DNA of 64,000 nt from Bacillota bacterium (lineage in GTDB: Bacteria; Bacillota; Clostridia; Tissierellales; Sedimentibacteraceae). This document shows positions 1-8,638 of this stretch, piece by piece. Numbering within the stretch: the first letter of the stretch is position 1; each line of letters starts with the position of its first letter. The stretch lies in the NCBI GenBank assembly GCA_023453025.1, contig JAEXUD010000018.1:1-64000 (forward strand), read 5' to 3'. Under the pieces are notes generated by a model. That model saw only the letters and a program-made list of their open reading frames with translations, was not told where the DNA came from and made no database searches. The position numbers and the translations under genes were made by a program.

Positions 1-830
1 ATCAACTACTGATATGCTATGGTTTTCTCCGTCATATTCTCCGCTGTATGGGGTTACTGTAATGTCTTCTTCGTCTATGTCTTTTTTAGTTATTTCTACG
101 TTTGCTGAACCTATAAGCACATTGTAGCTTGTTCCTCTGTCCACCTTGTAATATACTGTATAGCTTCCTGTATTTTCATATGCAGGATTATATGTTGTAT
201 ATTCTCCGTCTTCGTTTGTACTGTATGTTACGGTTCCTCCGTTTGCATCAACTACTGCTATGCTATGGCTTGCTCCGTCGTACTCTCCGCTGTATGGAGT
301 GACTGTTATATCTTCTGGGGCAATATTTATTTTACTAATCTCTACAATTGCTGAGCCGCTTAATATATTATAGTTTGTTCCTCTGTCAACTTTATAATAT
401 ACTGTGTAGCTTCCTATATTCTTATATGCAGGGTTATCTGTTGTATATTCTCCGTCTTCGCTTGTGCTGTATGTTACGATTCCTCCATTTATATCATATA
501 CTGATATACTATGGTTTTCTCCGTCATATTCATCACTGTATGGAGTTACTGCAATATCTTGTATAGCTATATCCGCTTTGGTTATCTCTACAGTTGACGA
601 GCCTGTCAGCACATAATAGTTGGAGCCTCTGTCGACCTTGTAATATACCGTGTAGTTTCCTACATTTATATATGAGGGTTTTTCTGTTGTGTATTCTCCG
701 TCCTCGCTTGTACTGTATGTTACAGTTCCTCCGTTTGTATCAGATACTGATATACTATGGTTTTCTCCGTCATATTCATCGCTGTACGGAATCACTATAA
801 TATCATTCAGATCTATTGTTCCAAGATCCC
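1..830 (-). repeat. 246 bp tandem repeats encoding 82-residue stalk units
   Basis: The same motif (GTC followed by a TACTCT- or TATTCA-like run, coding EYDG) recurs at 31, 277, 523 and 769, exactly 246 bp apart. At least three full units and a fourth cut by the window edge are present. Units are alike but not identical, so the array is old enough to have drifted yet could still change copy number by recombination. Confidence 0.85.
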
Positions 831-2334
831 TGATAATATTCACAGCATAATATTTTTCAGTAACGCCATCTGCTGCTTTTACCTTAACATATGCACACAC
901 AATATCACCCTGCACGAGTGGAATGGATTCATCACCGGTTAACTTCAATGTGAACTGTGAATCTGAATAGAGCTCGAAATCAGCTAGCGGCGTTACAGAA
1001 ATATCATCTATAGTTATTGTGTCTTTGTCACTTGGAACATTTATGTCCCACTCAACAGCGTTTTGAGGTTCTTCTCCGGATTGTTCTCCCGGAGTATTAT
1101 CATTGACTTCTGCAACACTGATCAAGCTGGCATCATTGTTTTCTATTATACCACCAGTTTCTGACCTGCTTGTTTTCATTGCTGAAATAAATAAACCGGA
1201 ATCATAAGAGGTATCGCTTGTGTCAGCAATAACAATTTTCAATGTATGGGTTGTACGTGTTTTATCAAGCAAAGCATTGATAACTTTTGGTGCAGATATT
1301 CCGTTATATTCAATATTAAGTACACTATTCCCATTATCAAGTACAATATTCTCATATAATGCAGCATCAGACACAACCTTTAACGGTATGCCCCCTTCAA
1401 ATTCAGCATAATTAACTCCGTCTACAATAATTGCCGCTCCGTCCACGTACTCAGAATCAACAAAATCAGGATATTCCTCCGAGCCAAACATAAATAGAAA
1501 ACTTACCGCCGGAATATCTTCGGGCACTGTAAAATCAAACTTCAAGGAAAATGCATCGTTCGAATATTCTATATCTGCTTGTTCTTCCACGTCAGAATCA
1601 GACAGTTCACTGCTTGTAACACTATAATTTTCACTTGTATTTTCTTCAGGCGGTGTACCGGTACCTGATGTAACCAAAATACCAGGCGGGAGAGAAAAAC
1701 TCGTATCCTTTCCTTCAACAGTCATTGTTCCTAAATTAATAGAATCAAACATTGATGATGCCGTTAATACTCCGGTAGAGGTTGCGTTTCCTGAAATTGT
1801 AATATCTGAATTTTCTGCAAGCAGATGATTAGCTAATTCCGACGCTGTTCCGGGCACTACGAATGTTCCTGACCCTAATGTCGACATCAGAGACATCGTC
1901 ATCATCGGCTGAATCACAGCAGTAACCTCGGGTAATTCAACTCCTTCCGCAAGTATACAGCTACCTGTCAAAACCGGCGCAAAAACATAGCTGTTTTGCA
2001 AAGAACTGCTGTTTCTTCCGGATTCATTTTGGCTTTTGTGTATATATTCCCAATTTACGTTGTAAAATGTAACCTCCTGAGGTTCTTCCTCAAGATCTAT
2101 TGCCGATTGATTATCTCCGGATGTGGTATAACCCATCGCTGTCAATTCATCCGGTAAGACCAGATCTGAAAATTGATCTTCGTCCACTATATATTGAGTC
2201 TTAACGTTATCCTTTAAATCATTAAATGATGTTATAAAAAAACCAGACCCTTGCTCCGCATAAACCGGAACAATTAAAACATTTAAGCTCATCATCAATA
2301 CTAACAGTAAAGACATGCTTTTTTTAAATCTCAT
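1..2334 (-). CDS. Secreted choice-of-anchor L / repeat adhesin-like protein (3' end outside the window)
   Basis: The reading frame opens with ATG at 2334 behind a GGAGGAC ribosome binding site and runs without a stop to base 1, so 778 codons are visible. It starts with a Sec signal peptide (basic MRFKKS, hydrophobic stretch, cut near VYAEQ). Around residues 240-340 is a segment with the FMFGSEEYPDFVDSEYVDGA signature, typical of choice-of-anchor L domains of surface proteins. The C-terminal visible part is a tandem array of 82-residue units, each with EYDGENHSI, GGTVTYSTSEDGEYTT and YTVYYKVDRG, resembling MBG/Ig-like stalk repeats. I infer a secreted or surface-anchored protein; the anchor lies beyond the window. 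Ligand unknown. Confidence 0.8.
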   Translation of the reverse strand, partial: MRFKKSMSLLLVLMMSLNVLIVPVYAEQGSGFFITSFNDLKDNVKTQYIVDEDQFSDLVLPDELTAMGYTTSGDNQSAIDLEEEPQEVTFYNVNWEYIHKSQNESGRNSSSLQNSYVFAPVLTGSCILAEGVELPEVTAVIQPMMTMSLMSTLGSGTFVVPGTASELANHLLAENSDITISGNATSTGVLTASSMFDSINLGTMTVEGKDTSFSLPPGILVTSGTGTPPEENTSENYSVTSSELSDSDVEEQADIEYSNDAFSLKFDFTVPEDIPAVSFLFMFGSEEYPDFVDSEYVDGAAIIVDGVNYAEFEGGIPLKVVSDAALYENIVLDNGNSVLNIEYNGISAPKVINALLDKTRTTHTLKIVIADTSDTSYDSGLFISAMKTSRSETGGIIENNDASLISVAEVNDNTPGEQSGEEPQNAVEWDINVPSDKDTITIDDISVTPLADFELYSDSQFTLKLTGDESIPLVQGDIVCAYVKVKAADGVTEKYYAVNIIRDLGTIDLNDIIVIPYSDEYDGENHSISVSDTNGGTVTYSTSEDGEYTTEKPSYINVGNYTVYYKVDRGSNYYVLTGSSTVEITKADIAIQDIAVTPYSDEYDGENHSISVYDINGGIVTYSTSEDGEYTTDNPAYKNIGSYTVYYKVDRGTNYNILSGSAIVEISKINIAPEDITVTPYSGEYDGASHSIAVVDANGGTVTYSTNEDGEYTTYNPAYENTGSYTVYYKVDRGTSYNVLIGSANVEITKKDIDEEDITVTPYSGEYDGENHSISVVD

Positions 2335-2663
2335 AAAATTGTCCTCCACTCTGATGTAAACGCAACCATAAATCATAATTGCAAAATAGTAATATTTCAT
2401 AATTTAGCATAATTCGACAAATATTTCAAGTTTTTTTATTTTACTTAATTAAAATAGTGGTTCCTTTAATGAAGACACACAGACGATGCTGCCATTTTCA
2501 ATTCATGATGATAACGTATAAACAGATTACTTGTATATGAAACCGCATATATTGGATTTACAGAAGAAGAAACATTTTTACGATTATTAAAAAAGCTTAG
2601 TGCAAATTTCAGTAAAAATCCGAGGAATATGCAAACTACTCCCATTAAGATCTTTGGCGATAA

Positions 2664-2724
2664 AAATGCCAAGATTCAATAAGTGCATTGTTAATCATTC
2701 AATGACTTCATTATCTTGGCATTT
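2664..2724 (-). terminator. Terminator of the ECF sigma/anti-sigma operon
   Basis: Perfect 12 bp arms AAATGCCAAGAT (2664-2675) and its complement (2713-2724) enclose a 37-base loop that itself has a CATTG/CAATG pair. Read on the minus strand the stem ends in ATTTTTAT, 27 bases after the anti-sigma stop. The rest of the 2335-2750 gap shows no convincing gene. Confidence 0.6.
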
Positions 2725-2750
2725 AGTTACCTTATGATTAGTTAAAATAA

Positions 2751-4007
2751 TTAATCCAGGTCTATATTCCAGTTTCCTAAAAGCACCGATATTGGTGATT
2801 CGAAATATATTGAAAATCTTTTGCCTGCATCATCTGCATCTATTGACAGTTCAATATAGCCTGTGTCCTTGTTCGGACTTATGCCGTAGGATGAAATTCC
2901 TCTCACACGCACACTGTCCAATAATTCGTCCTCCGGTGTGCTGCATTTTAAATTGATTATCATTTCATTTCCCGCACGTCTTATGTCAACTACATCTATT
3001 TCAAATTCTCCCATAGCTAATGCCTTATCTATACTTTGTTCCTCTCCGTCCTGAGGTGTAGTGATTCTTACCTTTTTTGTTTTTAAGTCCGGGTATTTTA
3101 CCTTTACATATGGCAGTATGAGTTTCAAGCCTTCCCTATCCGCTGTATCAAAATAGAAATCTGACATTAAGCTCCCGTATGACGACGGCAGAGTCGGATA
3201 TATTTTATTTCCCGCATTATCCGTCAGGTACATGCTTCCCTCTGTATAAGATGTCAAAGACCATCCGCTTTCCCATTCACCTTTACCAAATGGATAATCT
3301 TCTACTGTTTTTTCCTTTGATTGATTCAGCAAGCTTATCATCAGCTTATCTTCCATTGATTTTTTGACAGCCACTATATCTATTCCTTTATCACTTGCAT
3401 GATTACCCAACTGTAAAAAGTCTTCAACCTCAGTTGTTCTTTCCAAAGTAAACGGAATCTCTAAATCTCCTATTAACAGAACATAGCTTTTATTGTCACC
3501 TTCTGCCTCAAAATAATAATCTCCTTGCCAAAGCTCTGACCCACTGCTTTTGTTCCAGCTTACCGTTGGTATAACATTACCCTTTTCATCTCTCAGCATC
3601 ATTTCAAACCGTTGATTTGCCATGTAATTGCCTTGAACCGAAACATTAAAGTGCTTACCCATTTTAGAAGCTGCAGTTATTTTTACAAAAACATCACCGT
3701 CTTCATATAATACCGGCTGCTGAAGTGCCAATATTGTTCCTTCTTCTTTATCTATCAGGATATTGTATCCGGGAACATATTGCAATGCCCGTTTAATTGC
3801 TGCTTCAACCTTATCAGGTCCCACTATAATTACCGAGCTTATAATTATAATTAAAGAGGCTGCAACGGCTGTAAATAATTTTACCCGTCTGCTGCGCTTT
3901 CTTAAGCTTTCTTGAATTCTGGCTTTTTCAAAACCCATTTCTATGCTTTCATCTAATCCGTCAGGAAGCGGAATACTGTTCAGCATGCCGTTAAGTTTGT
4001 CTGTCAT
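2751..4007 (-). CDS. Membrane-anchored anti-sigma factor, DUF4179-like
   Basis: A 418-residue protein with a cytoplasmic N-terminus rich in Arg/Lys (to about residue 43), one membrane helix at about 44-65 (LFTAVAASLIIIISSVIIV) and a large extracellular part with beta-rich character. The order and the AIKRALQYVPGYN segment right after the helix are typical of DUF4179/DUF5643-type anti-sigma factors. Its start overlaps the sigma gene stop by four bases (ATGA), so the two are translationally coupled. Inferred role: hold the cognate ECF sigma factor at the membrane until an envelope signal arrives; the signal is unknown. Confidence 0.75.
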   Translation of the reverse strand: MTDKLNGMLNSIPLPDGLDESIEMGFEKARIQESLRKRSRRVKLFTAVAASLIIIISSVIIVGPDKVEAAIKRALQYVPGYNILIDKEEGTILALQQPVLYEDGDVFVKITAASKMGKHFNVSVQGNYMANQRFEMMLRDEKGNVIPTVSWNKSSGSELWQGDYYFEAEGDNKSYVLLIGDLEIPFTLERTTEVEDFLQLGNHASDKGIDIVAVKKSMEDKLMISLLNQSKEKTVEDYPFGKGEWESGWSLTSYTEGSMYLTDNAGNKIYPTLPSSYGSLMSDFYFDTADREGLKLILPYVKVKYPDLKTKKVRITTPQDGEEQSIDKALAMGEFEIDVVDIRRAGNEMIINLKCSTPEDELLDSVRVRGISSYGISPNKDTGYIELSIDADDAGKRFSIYFESPISVLLGNWNIDLD

Positions 4008-4489
4008 TTCAAACCCTCCTCTGGCTTTAATTTTTCCAATGCTCTGTAATATTTAGTTTTAACCGTGCTTATGGGAATTTCTAGATCATCGGAAATCATT
4101 TCAAATGTATATTCAAAATATACCTTAAGAACAATGACATTTTTTTCATCAACGGATAAGGTTCTTAAATTATCCATGAACATATTCACGCTTTCTTTAT
4201 CCTCGGCTTGCATTGTACTCACATTTGATAAGTCTTCTAATGAAATTATTTTGTTTTTCCTCAGCAAGTCCTTTGATTTATTTACCGCAATTTTTAATAT
4301 CCAGGATTTGAATTTGGTTTTATCTCTGATTTTATCCTTTGAAATATAGGCCTGATATGCACTCTCCTGCACTATATCCAAGGCATCAGCCTCGTTATTT
4401 ACATAGGTATAAGCTATCCTGTAAATATCATTTTTATATTGTTTGAACAGCAATTCAAACTCTTTTTCACTTATTTTAATTTGGAGCAC
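4004..4489 (-). CDS. ECF-type RNA polymerase sigma factor
   Basis: About 160 residues with sigma region 2 (FKQYKNDIYRIAYTYVNNEADALDIVQE) and region 4 (LSVDEKNVIVLKVYFEYTFEMIS, then ISTVKTKYYRALEKL), the size and layout of a SigV-like ECF factor. The start is ambiguous. The open frame begins with GTG at 4489, but this GTG lies inside the AGGAGGTG Shine-Dalgarno itself. An in-frame ATT at 4480 lies 8 bases after AGGAGG and may be the true start. The downstream neighbour is its anti-sigma factor, and a likely self-recognised promoter lies upstream. Confidence 0.85.
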   Translation of the reverse strand: MLQIKISEKEFELLFKQYKNDIYRIAYTYVNNEADALDIVQESAYQAYISKDKIRDKTKFKSWILKIAVNKSKDLLRKNKIISLEDLSNVSTMQAEDKESVNMFMDNLRTLSVDEKNVIVLKVYFEYTFEMISDDLEIPISTVKTKYYRALEKLKPEEGLK

Positions 4490-4517
4490 CTCCTGCCTAA
4501 GAAGACCTTCTGCATAT

Positions 4518-4546
4518 AAGACGAAATAAAATCAAAAATAGTCTCA
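4518..4546 (-). promoter_or_regulatory. Candidate ECF-type autoregulatory promoter
   Basis: On the minus strand TGAGAC (4541-4546) and CGTCTT (4518-4523) are separated by 17 bases. This resembles ECF promoters (AAC-like -35 and CGTC -10), about 30 bases ahead of the sigma gene. The assignment is by pattern only. Confidence 0.45.
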
Positions 4547-4844
4547 ATCAAATTTATAAATCTGATTTTATATATCCTAAATTTATTATTTCCTTTATTT
4601 CCTAATTACATCCTCGGCAAAAAGCAGTTTAAATACTATTTCCCGCCTTTAAATACATAATTCCATAAGTCTGTCTTTTTGTATCCGATTCGGAATTGAA
4701 ATCTTTACAGTTATAGGCTCAGCTTATATCCAAGTATCATATTTTAGTATTAATACTTTATCTTTATAGCTGATATAATATAAATCATAACATAATTAAA
4801 CAGATATCACTACAGTGGTAAATGTTAAGCGGAGGATAATTGAA

Positions 4845-6071
4845 ATGTACAATTTTAACGGAATAAAAAATGTTCCTGTTGCAATACTGGGCGGCGGTGC
4901 CGTGGGAAAGGCAGTGGGGGCAGACTGCGTATTGGGCGGCAATAAGGTACGAATCTGTGACTTGGAACCATATGCATCCAATACTCTTGCTTATGTGGAC
5001 AAGACCGGTATTACACTTAAAGGAAATGAAAAAAATAAATATGGATTTAAGCGTACCGGTACCGCACATTTCGATGTGATAGCAACTGATGTGGCTGAAT
5101 GTGTGAAGGGAGCTAAAATAATTATTGTGGCTGTTCCTTCTGTTGCTCATGATGTATTCTTTGAAAAGCTGGTTCCTGTATTGGAGGACGGCATGATTAT
5201 TCATATCATTCCGGATAACTACGGGTCTTTGAAGCTGAGAAAAAAAATGAGAGAACTGGGATGTGAAAAAAAGGTGATAATCGGAGGGTGGTCAAGCGCT
5301 CCCTATGGTGCACGTGTTGTAACCGAAGGAGGAGTCATGACCTCCGAGATTTTCTTGGTATACCGTGCCATAACCCTGAGAGGGGCGGCGCTTCCGACAA
5401 CAGATCAGGCTGATTTTTTAGAAAGTATAAAGTATCTCGGATGCTTTGACTCTATTACACAGGGAGACGGACCTTCCGGCGGCAACACTGTATTAGATAT
5501 AGGGTTCAGCAATGTGAATCCTGTTCTTCACTGTCCGGGTACCCTGCTTGGAGTGGGCGTTATGGAAAACTGGGGAAGGATATTCGGAGGCAACGACAAG
5601 TACACATATTCTATTTACAGCCATGCATATTGTCCTTCTATTGCAGAAGTTCAGTATTCCTTTTATCTGGAGGAACTGGAGCTGGCAAAAGCTATAGGTG
5701 TCAGTGTTCAGGAATATCCAAAGAAGAATTTCTTATCCCGCACAAGCATTTTAGGACCTGAGTACATGGGAGATGATTGTATCGTTCCTTTTGATGAACA
5801 GTACGAAACAGCTTATGGTACAGGCCCGTTTACCATTCATAACCGTTATATAACAGAAGACATCCCGGTCGGCTGTCATATTTATCATGAGCTGGGCAAA
5901 AAATACGGTGTAGAAACCAGGGTTATAGACAGTATGATTACATTGGCATCGGTAATGACAGGGCATGATTACTATAAGGAAGGCATGACCCTGGATGATT
6001 TGGGAATAGGTCATTTGGACAAGGAAGAATTGCTGGCGTATTTACACGAAGGAATTTATACAGAAAAATAA
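4845..6071 (+). CDS. NAD(P)-dependent opine/octopine dehydrogenase family protein
   Basis: The N-terminal Rossmann fold shows VAILGGGAVGKAVG near residues 12-25 and an acidic residue at the end of beta-2 (ICDLE). The C-terminal part (GPSGGNTVLDIGFSNVNPVLH, then a helical region) fits the octopine/nopaline dehydrogenase fold, whose members reductively couple an amino acid to a 2-oxo acid. The start is ATG 4845, nine bases after GGAGG at 4831. A GTG at 4815 is in frame but has no binding site before it. The length of 408 residues is normal. The racemase gene follows 11 bases later, so the two probably act on one amino acid; the substrate cannot be read from the sequence. A weak -10 (TATAAT, 4774-4779) lies upstream. 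Confidence 0.8.
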   Translation: MYNFNGIKNVPVAILGGGAVGKAVGADCVLGGNKVRICDLEPYASNTLAYVDKTGITLKGNEKNKYGFKRTGTAHFDVIATDVAECVKGAKIIIVAVPSVAHDVFFEKLVPVLEDGMIIHIIPDNYGSLKLRKKMRELGCEKKVIIGGWSSAPYGARVVTEGGVMTSEIFLVYRAITLRGAALPTTDQADFLESIKYLGCFDSITQGDGPSGGNTVLDIGFSNVNPVLHCPGTLLGVGVMENWGRIFGGNDKYTYSIYSHAYCPSIAEVQYSFYLEELELAKAIGVSVQEYPKKNFLSRTSILGPEYMGDDCIVPFDEQYETAYGTGPFTIHNRYITEDIPVGCHIYHELGKKYGVETRVIDSMITLASVMTGHDYYKEGMTLDDLGIGHLDKEELLAYLHEGIYTEK

Positions 6072-6082
6072 GGAGGAACGCC

Positions 6083-6844
6083 GTGAGCTGGAAAGGAATT
6101 TTACAGACACCCGAAGATATTTATCAGACACATGCGGTTCCTGCCACATATACGGCAGGTCATCCCATCGGAATTATTGCGGTAGACCTGGTATATCCTA
6201 AATTGCCCGGTAATGTAGCAAATGCAACTACCTATGGTTTTCCGGTATTATATAAAAAAGTAAATTTTGATATAGAGCTTCTGTTTGCGGGAGCAAAGGA
6301 AATAGAAGCTGAGATAATTGCCGCCGCAAGGGAGCTGGAAGCAGAGGGTGTCCGTGCCATTATCGGAGCCTGTGGTTATTTTGCTCATTTTCAAAAAGAA
6401 GTGGCAGAGGCTGTAAATGTACCTGTTTTTTTATCAAGCCTGTGCCAGATACCTTTAATCAAGCTTGGCTTGAAGCCTTCACAGAGGATAGCGGTGTTTG
6501 CGGCAAGCGGAGAAGATTTGAACGATGCGCTGCTCCGTAAGATTGGTGTTGACATAAATGACTGTGTGATTCAGAATATCGGAACTTTGGAAAGCTTTGC
6601 ACCGATTCGATGGGGACAGACGCAGCTGGATAATGAACGGCTGACGAGGGATTTAGCGGAAATGGCACAAAAGCTGGTAAGTGAAAGACAGGACATAGGC
6701 GCAATACTTCTGGAATGCAGCGACCTTCCGCCGTATGCCAGTGACATCCAGAGGGTAACCGGACTTCCGGTATTTGATTTTATCACTCTTATTAACTGGG
6801 TGGAACAGGCTGTAGTGCAGAAAAGATATTTCGGATATTTTTAA
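6083..6844 (+). CDS. Asp/Glu/hydantoin racemase superfamily protein
   Basis: 253 residues, GTG start at 6083 after AGGAGG. Both catalytic cysteines expected of the cofactor-independent racemase family are present: Cys97 in IIGACGYFAHFQ and Cys212 in ILLECSDLPPYA. The fold is also shared with maleate isomerase and arylmalonate decarboxylase, so racemisation is likely but not certain. It is the second gene of an operon with an opine dehydrogenase and is followed by a strong terminator. I infer that it interconverts D and L forms of the amino acid used or released by the dehydrogenase. Confidence 0.75.
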   Translation: MSWKGILQTPEDIYQTHAVPATYTAGHPIGIIAVDLVYPKLPGNVANATTYGFPVLYKKVNFDIELLFAGAKEIEAEIIAAARELEAEGVRAIIGACGYFAHFQKEVAEAVNVPVFLSSLCQIPLIKLGLKPSQRIAVFAASGEDLNDALLRKIGVDINDCVIQNIGTLESFAPIRWGQTQLDNERLTRDLAEMAQKLVSERQDIGAILLECSDLPPYASDIQRVTGLPVFDFITLINWVEQAVVQKRYFGYF

Positions 6845-6883
6845 AGCATATGCCATTTGATAATTTTTGTATTCGTTATATAA

Positions 6884-6928
6884 AAAAACCGGATTTAAAC
6901 ACAGCGTTAAGCGAAAATCCGGTTTTTC
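6884..6928 (+). terminator. Terminator between the opine operon and the YhdH gene
   Basis: AAAAACCGGATTT and its complement AAATCCGGTTTTT form a 13 bp stem with an A run before and a T run after, so it can serve both converging genes. Confidence 0.85.
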
Positions 6929-6955
6929 AATAATGATTCTATAGAATCACCATTT

Positions 6956-7966
6956 CTATTTATTCAGATTAATTACAGTACGTCCTTTTAACTGTCCCTT
7001 CAGCATCATGTCAACATTTTCGCTTACTTCAGATAAAGAGATTTCTCTTGAATTGCCGTCAAGGTTTTCAGGCTTCCACTGTGATGCCATCTTTCCCCAT
7101 ATATCTGTTCTGATATTCATAGGGCACTCCACAGAATCAACTCCCAGTAAAGCAATACCGCGCAAAATAAACGGATAAACCGTAACAGCTATGGATGCAG
7201 ATGCCACGTTGCCGCAGCAGGTTACACAGCCGGAATATTTTGTGGACTTTATAGCCGCCTCCAGAATATTTCCGCCTACAGTGTCAATAACTCCGGCCCA
7301 TTGTTCCTTAAGCATAGCTTTGTGTGCATTTTCAAGAAGTGCTTCTCTGGATATGATGTCACTTGCTCCTGATTTTATCAGCATATCCTTCGCTTGTGCC
7401 TTTCCTGTCAACGCTGTGACGCTGTAGCCCAGTTTATGGAGAATGGAAACAGCCATACTGCTCACACCGCCTGTGGCACCCGTTACCAATATTGGACCGT
7501 CCTCCGGCTTAATTCCATAATTAATAAGCTTGCGCACAGATAATGCAGCCGTAAATCCTGCCGTACCGTAAATCATGCTTTCCTTCAATGTAAGTGTATC
7601 AGGAAGCTTCACAATCCATTTAGCAGGTACCCTTATGTATTCTCCGAAGCCTCCGTGAGTGTTCATGCCCAGGTCATAGCCTGTAACAATAACCTGCTGT
7701 CCCGGTTCAAACTGTCCTGATGTGTCGCTTACTACAATACCTGCGGCATCGATGCCGGGTGTATGCGGATACTTCCTGGTTACGCCCCTGTTTCCTGTTG
7801 AGGAAAGAGCATCCTTGTAATTCAGGCTTGAATATTCTACTTTTATGGTAACCTCGCCATCAGGCAATGAAGAAGCTTCCATATCTTCAATACTTCTTTG
7901 AAAAGAGCCGTCGCCTTGCTCCCTGACAACTATTGCCTTGAATGTTTCTTTCATACTTAACTCCAT
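6956..7966 (-). CDS. YhdH/YhfP-type zinc-free quinone oxidoreductase (acryloyl-CoA reductase-like)
   Basis: 336 residues of the MDR superfamily. The YhdH signature SSLNYKDALSSTGNRGVTRKYP lies near residues 51-72 and the nucleotide-binding motif VTGATGGVSSMA near 160-171. The structural zinc cysteines of true alcohol dehydrogenases are missing, as in AcuI/YhdH. Known members reduce acryloyl-CoA or small enones with NADPH; the real substrate here is unknown. ATG 7966 follows GGAGG by five bases; ATG 7954 (MKETF) is an alternative. Its promoter has two copies of a TTTGATRTCAAA box, so it appears tightly regulated by a protein not encoded next to it. Confidence 0.85.
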   Translation of the reverse strand: MELSMKETFKAIVVREQGDGSFQRSIEDMEASSLPDGEVTIKVEYSSLNYKDALSSTGNRGVTRKYPHTPGIDAAGIVVSDTSGQFEPGQQVIVTGYDLGMNTHGGFGEYIRVPAKWIVKLPDTLTLKESMIYGTAGFTAALSVRKLINYGIKPEDGPILVTGATGGVSSMAVSILHKLGYSVTALTGKAQAKDMLIKSGASDIISREALLENAHKAMLKEQWAGVIDTVGGNILEAAIKSTKYSGCVTCCGNVASASIAVTVYPFILRGIALLGVDSVECPMNIRTDIWGKMASQWKPENLDGNSREISLSEVSENVDMMLKGQLKGRTVINLNK

Positions 7967-7989
7967 ACATTCCTCCGATTTGAAAAAAG

Positions 7990-8034
7990 TTTGATATCAA
8001 ACTAATTGTAGCATTTATTTTGTTTGATGTCAAA
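7990..8034 (-). promoter_or_regulatory. Promoter with twin TTTGATRTCAAA operators for the YhdH gene
   Basis: On the minus strand TTGACA (8028-8033), 17 bases, then TACAAT (8005-8010). The perfect palindrome TTTGATATCAAA (7990-8001) sits just downstream of the start site and a near copy TTTGATGTCAAA (8023-8034) covers the -35. The paired sites suggest repression by a dimeric regulator. Confidence 0.7.
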
Positions 8035-8195
8035 ATTCAGGATGAAAAGGATAAATGAATTGCTTATATCGTTTTATCAGAGCAAGGTCGACAGCTAAAG
8101 CCAAAAAATGTATGTATTTGACTGCTTGGAAATATACCAAATTCCTTTGAAAATACTCTTGTGAATCCCTCATGTGAATCAAATCCAAAATACTC

Positions 8196-8248
8196 TTGAC
8201 AAATCAATTTCATCATGATATAACACTGTTATATAACAGTGTTATATC
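8196..8248 (+). promoter_or_regulatory. MATE operon promoter with a perfect 32 bp palindromic operator
   Basis: TTGACA (8196-8201), 17 bases, TATAAC (8219-8224). Bases 8217-8248 form a perfect 32 bp palindrome with half-sites ATATAACACTGTTAT overlapping the -10 and the start region. The placement is that of a repressor operator of TetR or similar type. No regulator gene of that kind lies in the operon. Confidence 0.75.
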
Positions 8249-8267
8249 ATGTGAGGGAGGCGTCAAA

Positions 8268-8450
8268 ATGGTATTTGGAACTTCGGCACATGATATGATT
8301 AAGGAGCAGGCGCTGAAACACATCCGAATTTTAGATAAATTTTACAGTGCCGTCCGGAATACAATTTTAGGGCTGAACAGGCCTAAATTTTTTAACAATG
8401 AGTTAGTTTACGCTAACTCAACACATTTCTGTAAGGAGGAATCAAAATGA
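8268..8450 (+). CDS. Small protein of unknown function, first gene of the MATE operon
   Basis: 60 codons from ATG 8268, with GGGAGG seven bases before it. Residues include KEQALKHIRILDKFYSAVRNT, a possible amphipathic helix, and no motif I recognise. The frame overlaps the start of the next small gene by four bases (ATGA), which favours real translation. It may instead be a leader peptide, because the hairpin at 8399-8420 lies in its 3' half. Confidence 0.45.
   Translation: MVFGTSAHDMIKEQALKHIRILDKFYSAVRNTILGLNRPKFFNNELVYANSTHFCKEESK
8399..8420 (+). promoter_or_regulatory. Hairpin inside the first small gene
   Basis: TGAGTTAG and CTAACTCA are perfect 8 bp arms around the loop TTTACG. There is no T run, so it is more likely an operator or RNA structure than a terminator. 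Confidence 0.4.
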
Positions 8451-8638
8451 ATCAAGATTCAAGGGGGACAGTATCGTGGATTTGGGAATTTGCCTCCCCG
8501 ATATTTGCTGCACCGGGAGCAGCTTGCGGAATGGTGCCATACTTGCACTTTGTAACCGCCGGAGAAAACCGCAAGGGATGGAGTATAAACAGGCTCGGTA
8601 AAATAACGATGAAGAAAGAAGGGGCATATCATGGATAA
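8447..8638 (+). CDS. Small hypothetical protein upstream of the MATE transporter
   Basis: 63 codons with an excellent AGGAGG seven bases before ATG 8447. It overlaps the MATE start at 8631 by eight bases, so the three genes look translationally coupled. The middle (EFASPIFAAPGAACGMVPYLHF) is weakly hydrophobic. I do not recognise a family; it could be a remnant. Confidence 0.4.
   Translation: MNQDSRGTVSWIWEFASPIFAAPGAACGMVPYLHFVTAGENRKGWSINRLGKITMKKEGAYHG

Noticed and set aside
1..830. CRISPR-like periodic repeat
   Set aside because: The 246 bp period is in frame inside a long coding region and has no short identical repeats with unique spacers.
2466..2672. 68-codon frame with one possible membrane helix
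   Set aside because: No ribosome binding site, and its start lies inside the terminator hairpin of the ECF operon.
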